Source: UBA2991 sp965231185 (GTDB lineage Bacteria > Chloroflexota > Dehalococcoidia > Tepidiformales > Tepidiformaceae). From it: a stretch of 64,000 nt of DNA. The stretch lies in assembly GCA_965231185.1 (NCBI GenBank), contig OZ246422.1:930001-994000 (forward strand), in the 5' to 3' direction. The notes below the pieces were generated by a model. The model worked only from the letters and a program-made list of their open reading frames with translations, did not search any database and was not told where the DNA came from. This document shows, piece after piece, positions 58,233 through 64,000 of the stretch. Numbering within the stretch: the first letter of the stretch is position 1; every line of letters begins with the position of its first letter. Made by a program: the position numbers and the translations under genes.

Positions 58233-60686
58233 GTGAGTGAGGCGCTCGCCTTCTGGGGTGTCGCCATCGTCATCGGGGCGCTTGCCCTGCCCCTCGCGTT
58301 CCGCCTCTTCGCGCGCTTCCCCGATGCCGGCGCGGGCCTCTCCTTCAGCCTCGGCCTCACGTTCGTCGCCGCTGGCTACTTCTTTCTGCGCGTTGGAGAA
58401 GTACTGCCCGCGGGACGCGGCGGATTCCTCCTCGCGATCGCCCTCTTCGGCGTCATCACCGGCGTGATCGCCGCCCGTGATCGGCGTTTTCTCGGGACCC
58501 TCTACCGCTCTCTCCCCGGGCTGACCGTGGCCGCCGCCCTCTTCTCGGCGCTCTTCTTCGGCTATGCGTTCTTCCGCGCGTATGTGCCCGATATCGCCCA
58601 CACCGAGCAGCCGATGGATTTCCTCTACCTGAACGCCATGCTCGTCTCCCCCGACTATCCCCCCCATGACCCCTGGCTCGCGGGCGAGGATGCGAGCTAT
58701 CACTACGGCGGTTACCTGCAGGCCGCCGTCCTCACGGGCGCCTCCGACGTGTGGCCCGCCAGCGGCTACAACCTCTCCCTCGGCGCCGTCTTCGCCAGCG
58801 CTGGAGCCGCTGCCTTCTCCCTCGCCGCCGCGCTGGCGCGCTGGCTCTTCGGGCGGCGCGCCCGCCGCTGGGTGCTGCTAGCCGGCGCCGGAGCTGTCCT
58901 CCTCCTGCTCTTCGCCGGCCCCCTGGCGAGCGTCTTCGAGTTGGCCTCAGCGCACGGTGCGGACCACGACGGGGTCTACAAGACCTTCGGCGTCGAGGGT
59001 CTTGTGCGCTGCGGAGCGGGAGCGGACGAGACCTGCACCGGTCTTCCCCTCGATCCCAGCAACACCTGGTATCCCGACGATCACTGGGTCTGGTGGCGCA
59101 TGTCCCGCATGTCCTACTGGGCCCCGCAGCCCAGCTATCCCTTCACCGTCACCGAGGTTCCCGCCTTCAGCTTCCTCCTCGGCGATCTGCATCCTCACGT
59201 GATGGCGATTCCGGGCGTGCTCCTGGCCCTCGCCGCGAGCGCCGCCCTCTGGCGGGGACATGGCCGCCTCTCCGGGCGCGCGCACCGCCGCCGTCCGTGG
59301 TTGCTCGTGGCGGTCGCGCTCATCTTCGGCTCGCTCGCCTTCGTGAACGTCTGGGACGTCGTCGTCTTCTCGCCCGTTCTCGCCCTCGCCGTCTTCGCCC
59401 GGAACCGGCGCGGCCGATCCTTCGGCGAGTCGATTGTCGATACCGTCTCGTGGCTCCTGCCTCCCGCCCTCCTCTCCGTCGTCGCCTTCGCCCCGTGGTG
59501 GCTGGACTTCACCCCGGAGAACGGCGGCATCTACGGCTACAGCGGTCAGGGCACCCGCATCAGGCACGTCCTGCTCATGTGGGGCGTTCCCATCTTCTTC
59601 GCGTTTCCCGTTCTCTGGTGGGCATTCCGGCGCTGGCGGGGGGACGTGCCCGGAAGCCCCTTCTTCATCGCCCTCTTGCCACCGCTCCTCCCTCTCCTGG
59701 TCTGGCTTCCCCTGGCCGCCTTCGAGCGAACCGCCGCCCCCTTCGATGTTGGCGATGGCCTCCCCACCGCCCTCGCCGCGCGCACCGCCGGCGGCTGGTT
59801 CACCCTGGTCTTCTACGCGGTCAGCCTCTGGGTCCTCACCGCAACCACCCTGCTGCTCCGCGGCCGCCGGCGCGCGGCCGCTCCGGTGACCGCCCTGGCC
59901 GCGCTCGGCGTCCTTCTGCTCTACGCGACGGAGCTGTTCCTCCTCCGCGACATCCTCTTCTTCATCCCGCGCCTCAACACCGTGTTCAAGCTCTCCTACC
60001 AGGCGTGGATCGTCCTCTCCGTCGCGGGCGCCATCGGGGCCGTGGCCGCTGTGCGCGCCTCCGCCCCGCGGTTCCGGCTGTACACCGCCGTTCCCCTGGC
60101 CGTGCTGCTCGGCGCAGCCCTCGTCTTTGCCGCTACGAACACGCCCAACCGGGCGGGCGATTTCAACGTGCGGGTCGGTCTTGATGGCCTCCGCTACGTC
60201 GAGCGCCTCAACCCCGCCGAGTACCAGTTGGTCCGATGGCTGAACGAGAATGTGGACCGCAACGAGATCGTCGTGGAGTCGAGCGGTCGCCTCTGGAGGC
60301 GTGGCGAAGAGGGGGAGCCCGTGCTGGCGGAAGGAGGTTCCTCCTACGGCGCCTCTGGCCGCGTCGGCTACCGTACGGGCTTGCAGACGTTGATCGGCTG
60401 GCCTGGCCACGAGAAAACGTGGCGGGGCAGTTCGCCCGAGTTTGACGCAGAAATCGTCCGCCGCCAGGACCTCGTCGACCTCGTCTATACCGCCTCCACG
60501 GAGGCCGAGGTACTGATGGCCCTTGAGGAGATCGGCGCAACCTACGTCGTCGTTGGGAACCTCGAACGTTCGTACTACGCGGACGGCCTCATTCCCCCAT
60601 TCGAGACGTTTCTCGATACCGTGTTCGCCGAAGGTGATGTGACGGTCTTCCGCCTGCCCATCTTCGAGGTGGTGGCAACGCGATGA
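58233..60686 (+). CDS. DUF2298 (YYY-domain) multi-pass membrane protein
   Basis: An 817-residue membrane protein with about 14 or more hydrophobic segments. The conserved core is FRAYVPDIAHTEQPMDFLYL, then SPDYPPHDPWLAGEDASYHY, a family signature with charged residues in an external loop. Such proteins resemble GT39-type dolichol-phosphate-sugar-dependent glycosyltransferases. A long soluble C-terminus follows (about 640-817). The GTG start is nine bases after ftsY. It is coupled to the next gene by an ATGA overlap. Substrate unknown; a cell-envelope polysaccharide or glycoprotein role is likely. Confidence 0.85.
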   Translation: MSEALAFWGVAIVIGALALPLAFRLFARFPDAGAGLSFSLGLTFVAAGYFFLRVGEVLPAGRGGFLLAIALFGVITGVIAARDRRFLGTLYRSLPGLTVAAALFSALFFGYAFFRAYVPDIAHTEQPMDFLYLNAMLVSPDYPPHDPWLAGEDASYHYGGYLQAAVLTGASDVWPASGYNLSLGAVFASAGAAAFSLAAALARWLFGRRARRWVLLAGAGAVLLLLFAGPLASVFELASAHGADHDGVYKTFGVEGLVRCGAGADETCTGLPLDPSNTWYPDDHWVWWRMSRMSYWAPQPSYPFTVTEVPAFSFLLGDLHPHVMAIPGVLLALAASAALWRGHGRLSGRAHRRRPWLLVAVALIFGSLAFVNVWDVVVFSPVLALAVFARNRRGRSFGESIVDTVSWLLPPALLSVVAFAPWWLDFTPENGGIYGYSGQGTRIRHVLLMWGVPIFFAFPVLWWAFRRWRGDVPGSPFFIALLPPLLPLLVWLPLAAFERTAAPFDVGDGLPTALAARTAGGWFTLVFYAVSLWVLTATTLLLRGRRRAAAPVTALAALGVLLLYATELFLLRDILFFIPRLNTVFKLSYQAWIVLSVAGAIGAVAAVRASAPRFRLYTAVPLAVLLGAALVFAATNTPNRAGDFNVRVGLDGLRYVERLNPAEYQLVRWLNENVDRNEIVVESSGRLWRRGEEGEPVLAEGGSSYGASGRVGYRTGLQTLIGWPGHEKTWRGSSPEFDAEIVRRQDLVDLVYTASTEAEVLMALEEIGATYVVVGNLERSYYADGLIPPFETFLDTVFAEGDVTVFRLPIFEVVATR

Positions 60687-62329
60687 CCGCGCCCGCCCCC
60701 GCTCGCCGCACCCGCCGCCTCCCCTCCGTCTCCGTCGCTGCCGTGGCCTGGGTGCTGGTGGTCGTGCTCTTCGTCCTCCTGCGGGTGGGTCTGGTGTGGC
60801 GAGCACCCGTAGGCGGCGCCGAGCTCGCCCAACTCTCCGGGGCCTGGCAGGCCAGGACCGGTGTCGAGGACACGCGCTACGTTCCGACGCTCTACCAGGC
60901 GGTCACCGCCCTCACCCTCCGCTGGACCGAGTCGGAGACGCCCGCGCGAGCCCTGGCCCTCGCCGGGACGCTCACCATCCCCCTCGCGCTCTTCCTGCTG
61001 CGACGCTCGCTTGGCGAGGGCGGCGCCCTCCTCACCCTCCTCCTGCTGGCGTTCGACCCGGCGGGCATCCTCCTCGGCGTCACCGCCACGGCGGCGGCCT
61101 GGGATACGGCCATCGCGATCTGGCTCGTCGTCGCCCTGGTCGCCAGCCGGCCTCCCCCCTGGGGCTGGCTCCTGCTCGCCTTTCTGGTCGCGACGGCCGG
61201 GCCCATCACGCTCCCCGTGGTCCTGGGGGCGGTTGTCGTCGCCGCGCTACGCGGCCACCGTCCCACCCCCGCGGCCGCTATCTGGGGAGCGGTTGGCGCG
61301 GTGCTCGGCGTGCTCCTCACGAGCCTGCAGTTCGGCGTCGGGACCGATGGGCTGCGGATAGCGCCCGTTCTCCTCTTCGTGGCGGGCTTCGAGGAGCCCT
61401 GGTCCTCCCTGACCGTCGCCGAACTCGCTGCCCTCTACGGGCTGCCGCTGCTCGTGGGAGGCGCCGCCGCTGGCGCCTCGCTCATCGCCCATCTCGTCGC
61501 CGAGAGGCGCGCTCCCACGCCGGCTGCGGCCCTCGCGCTGGGCATGGCCGGTATGGCCCTCCTCTGGTTCCTCGTCGCGCTGCCCACGACCTCCCCCTTC
61601 CCCCTTGCCGCCGCTACCCTTTTCTCCAGTTTCCTCCTTGGCCCCGCCCTCGCTCGCGCCGCCAGATTCCTGCTGACCGCCCCCTGGCGCCGGCAGGGCC
61701 ACCTGCTCCTGCTCGCGCTCGGGCTTGCCGCGGTCGCCCTGTTCGTCCTGAGCGAGTGGGCGCGCGCGGGGAGCATTGGCGGCGTCGATGAGCGGGTGCT
61801 GGTCGCCATCCCCGTGTTCTTCGCCATCATCGCGATCGTGTTTCTCGCCATGGCGCTGTTCTCCACCTATCGCGAGGAGCTTCTGCTGGCTCTCGTGCCC
61901 GTCCTTGCCGCCGGCGGCGTCCTCTTGTTCGCTGGCGCCAGCGGTATCGCCCTGAGTGCTGCCGGTGAGCCCCTTCCCGGACCCGTCAGCCCCGCCTCCG
62001 CGCGCGCCATCCGCGATGTCGCGCTCGATGCGGCCGCTTCGCGCGGCTCTGTCGTCGTCCACGAGCGCTACCGCGATGAGCTGGCCTGGGCCTTCCGCGC
62101 CTCCCCCGCTCTCATCCTCGCCGGTCACGTACCGCCCGCTGCCAGCGTTGCGATCTGGCCGGTCGATGCCGCTCCTCCCGACGGCTTCGTTGCCCTCGAG
62201 GGCTGCTGGGTTCTCTTGCGCTCGATCCAGGGGCCCCGTGGCTTTCTCGATGCCGTCCACTGGTTCGCCGACCGCAATAGCCTCGATCAGGATCTGGAGC
62301 TCGTGGCCATCTACGTGAGAACGCAATGA
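60683..62329 (+). CDS. Multi-pass membrane protein, glycosyltransferase-39-like, unknown
   Basis: A 548-residue protein with about 12 hydrophobic segments. The N-terminal pattern LLRVGLVWRAPVGGAELAQL and YVPTLYQAVTALTLRWTESE recalls the first external loop of GT-C glycosyltransferases, but the usual acidic Asp-Glu pair is not clear. The C-terminal 130 residues look soluble and external. It overlaps its neighbours by ATGA at both ends and so belongs to a three-gene operon. Confidence 0.7.
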   Translation: MTAPAPARRTRRLPSVSVAAVAWVLVVVLFVLLRVGLVWRAPVGGAELAQLSGAWQARTGVEDTRYVPTLYQAVTALTLRWTESETPARALALAGTLTIPLALFLLRRSLGEGGALLTLLLLAFDPAGILLGVTATAAAWDTAIAIWLVVALVASRPPPWGWLLLAFLVATAGPITLPVVLGAVVVAALRGHRPTPAAAIWGAVGAVLGVLLTSLQFGVGTDGLRIAPVLLFVAGFEEPWSSLTVAELAALYGLPLLVGGAAAGASLIAHLVAERRAPTPAAALALGMAGMALLWFLVALPTTSPFPLAAATLFSSFLLGPALARAARFLLTAPWRRQGHLLLLALGLAAVALFVLSEWARAGSIGGVDERVLVAIPVFFAIIAIVFLAMALFSTYREELLLALVPVLAAGGVLLFAGASGIALSAAGEPLPGPVSPASARAIRDVALDAAASRGSVVVHERYRDELAWAFRASPALILAGHVPPAASVAIWPVDAAPPDGFVALEGCWVLLRSIQGPRGFLDAVHWFADRNSLDQDLELVAIYVRTQ

Positions 62330-64000
62330 CGTCGCGGCCTGAAGGCGTTCCCGAAGTGCCTGCGTTCGAGCGTCTCCTTGCCCGGCGCATCGAGGTGAAC
62401 TGGGTCCTGGTCGCCTACGTCGCCATCTTCGCCGCCGCCTTCGCCCTGCGCTTCTGGGATCTCGGCGCCCGCGCGCTCCACCACGATGAGAGCATCCACG
62501 CCAAGTGGGCCTGGGACTTCGCCCAGGGCTCCTACCGCCACAACCCGACCTTCCACGGCCCCCTCCTGTACGTGGTCCAGGGATTCACCTTCCTCGTCTT
62601 CACCGCCACCGACTACACCGCTCGCATCTCCCCGGCGCTCTTCGGCATGGCCGTGGTTGCCGCCCCGCTCGCCCTGCGGCGCTGGCTTGGCTCCACGGGA
62701 ACGCTTGCCGCCGTGGCCCTCTTCGCCTTCTCCCCGACGCTCGTCTATTTCAGCCGCTTCCTGCGCATGGACATCTACCTCGCCTTCTTCATCCTCCTCA
62801 TGGTCGTGGCGATGTGGAGCTACCTGCGTGGCGGACGCACGCGCTGGCTCATCGTCTTTGCAGCGGCCCTTGCCCTCGCCTTCAGCACGAAGGAGGCGGC
62901 CTTCCTCTTCGTCGCATTCCTCCTCCTCTACCTGAACGGCTACCTCGCTCTCGACCTTGCAAGCGCCACCCTGCGCGCTCGCCAGAAGGAGGGAGCCTCG
63001 TCCCGGCTCCTGCTCGCCGCCGCCCTCTACCCCGTCGCCTGGGTGATCGCCGGTCTTTGGCCTTTCCTCGGCTTCCTCCACCGGGAAATGAACTGGGGGC
63101 GGCTTCCCCGCACGGGCGACCTGCTCGTCCTCACCGGCACGCTCACGCTGCCTCTCCTCGTACCCTTCGCCAAGGGTCTCCTCGAGGGCATCTCTCTCTC
63201 CGGCCCGCTCGACTACCCCGCGGTTTGCTCGATCCCCTCCGTTCGCGCTGCCAGCGCGATTGGGGCCGCGTTCGTGTTCGCCGGCGGAATCGCCGCCATC
63301 GTTGGCCTCTCCTGGCGTCCGCGCGCCTGGCTCATTGCCGCTGCCGTCGCCGCCCTCATCTACACCACTCTCATGACGAGCCTCTGGACGAACATCGACG
63401 GCCTCTGCAGCGGCGCTTGGGGTTCGATCGACTACTGGCAGGCGCAGCAGGATGTGCGGCGGGGGATGCAGCCCTGGTTCTACTACCTGATGGTCATGCC
63501 CGCCTACGAGTTCCTCCCCCTGGCGCTCGCCCTCGTCGGAGGCGTCTGGGCTCTCGCGCGAGGCTCCGCCTTCGCTCGTTTTCTCGTGCTCTGGTTCCTC
63601 GTCCTCTTCGCGGCTCTCTCCTTCGCCGGGGAGAAGATGCCCTGGCTCAACACCCACCTCGCCATCCCCGCTGCCCTCATCGCCGCCTGGACGCTCGATC
63701 GCGCCTGGGCCTACTGGCGTCCCCCCACACTCGACGCTCGCGCCGTGCTCTCCATCGCCTTCGTTCTTGCCACTGCCGCCCTGACGCTTGCCGTCCTCGC
63801 GCTCGACTGGGGACCGACCCTCTGGGTGCGCCTGACCTTGGGACTCGTCTTGCTGCTCCTTGCGGCCACCACTACCGCGTTCGTGGCTCACCGCCTGGGC
63901 CGGCGAAGCCTTCCCGCGCTCATTGCCCTCATCGTCGTTGCGGCGCTCGCCTTCTTCTCCCTCCGCACGATGATCGGCGTCACCTTCGAGCGCGGCGACG
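62326..64000 (+). CDS. TIGR03663-type (Agl23-like) membrane protein, partial
   Basis: At least 558 residues, continuing past the right edge. The start MTSRPEGVPEVPAFERL leads to a GT-C-type loop FWDLGARALHHDESIHAKWA with the His-His-Asp-Glu signature, then PTFHGPLLYVVQGFTFLVFT and SRFLRMDIYLAFFILL. These fit the TIGR03663 family, linked in archaea to flippase-associated protein Agl23. It is the third gene of the membrane operon and starts by ATGA overlap. Confidence 0.88.
   Translation, partial: MTSRPEGVPEVPAFERLLARRIEVNWVLVAYVAIFAAAFALRFWDLGARALHHDESIHAKWAWDFAQGSYRHNPTFHGPLLYVVQGFTFLVFTATDYTARISPALFGMAVVAAPLALRRWLGSTGTLAAVALFAFSPTLVYFSRFLRMDIYLAFFILLMVVAMWSYLRGGRTRWLIVFAAALALAFSTKEAAFLFVAFLLLYLNGYLALDLASATLRARQKEGASSRLLLAAALYPVAWVIAGLWPFLGFLHREMNWGRLPRTGDLLVLTGTLTLPLLVPFAKGLLEGISLSGPLDYPAVCSIPSVRAASAIGAAFVFAGGIAAIVGLSWRPRAWLIAAAVAALIYTTLMTSLWTNIDGLCSGAWGSIDYWQAQQDVRRGMQPWFYYLMVMPAYEFLPLALALVGGVWALARGSAFARFLVLWFLVLFAALSFAGEKMPWLNTHLAIPAALIAAWTLDRAWAYWRPPTLDARAVLSIAFVLATAALTLAVLALDWGPTLWVRLTLGLVLLLLAATTTAFVAHRLGRRSLPALIALIVVAALAFFSLRTMIGVTFERGD

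Overview
The window is high-GC, gene-dense bacterial chromosome with many ATGA/GTGA stop-start overlaps. The gene content best fits the phylum Chloroflexota, possibly a Dehalococcoidia-like lineage. The clues are a DUF2298 protein and a TIGR03663-type protein in one operon, many crotonase, acyl-CoA dehydrogenase and luciferase-like oxidoreductase genes, an actinobacterial-type Ino1, and rnc-smc-ftsY in a row. This assignment is inferred from gene families; no 16S gene is present.

Layout. 1-4230 is a defence and toxin-antitoxin island: hicBA, a type I modification subunit, a Shedu-like nuclease protein with AT-richer codon use, and a cut RES-domain gene. 4233-9200 is an assimilatory nitrate cluster in decay: nirA lacks its start and carries a frameshift, nasA is intact, and narK has a nonsense codon plus a frameshift. 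9248-26216 is accessory and catabolic: a P450, vapBC, crotonases, a nitroreductase, three near-identical tandem flavoprotein genes, a retropepsin-like/DUF5678-like pair, an orphan DNA methyltransferase, and a membrane Fe-S oxidoreductase coupled to an acyl-CoA synthetase. 26286-37208 holds housekeeping genes (recJ, fabF, nnr, acpS, folD, and prfB with a programmed frameshift) mixed with an Eis-like acetyltransferase, a HigA antitoxin and a coiled-coil protein built from 33-bp repeats.

37213-42870 is a tightly overlapping minus-strand operon: ino1, two PatA/LpxL-like acyltransferases, a PHP phosphoesterase, a PimA-like glycosyltransferase, a CDP-alcohol phosphatidyltransferase and an XRE regulator. 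It looks like a complete route from glucose-6-phosphate to a mannosylated, acylated phosphatidylinositol, resembling the mycobacterial PIM locus. 43049-52634 is a mixed region with two tRNAs, a second TA pair and several metabolic enzymes. 52664-64000 carries rnc-smc-ftsY from a clear promoter, followed by three large membrane proteins; the last runs off the window.

A window-wide pattern is that many first-in-operon genes have no ribosome-binding site. Instead they carry a -10-like hexamer exactly six bases before the start codon, which suggests frequent leaderless transcription.
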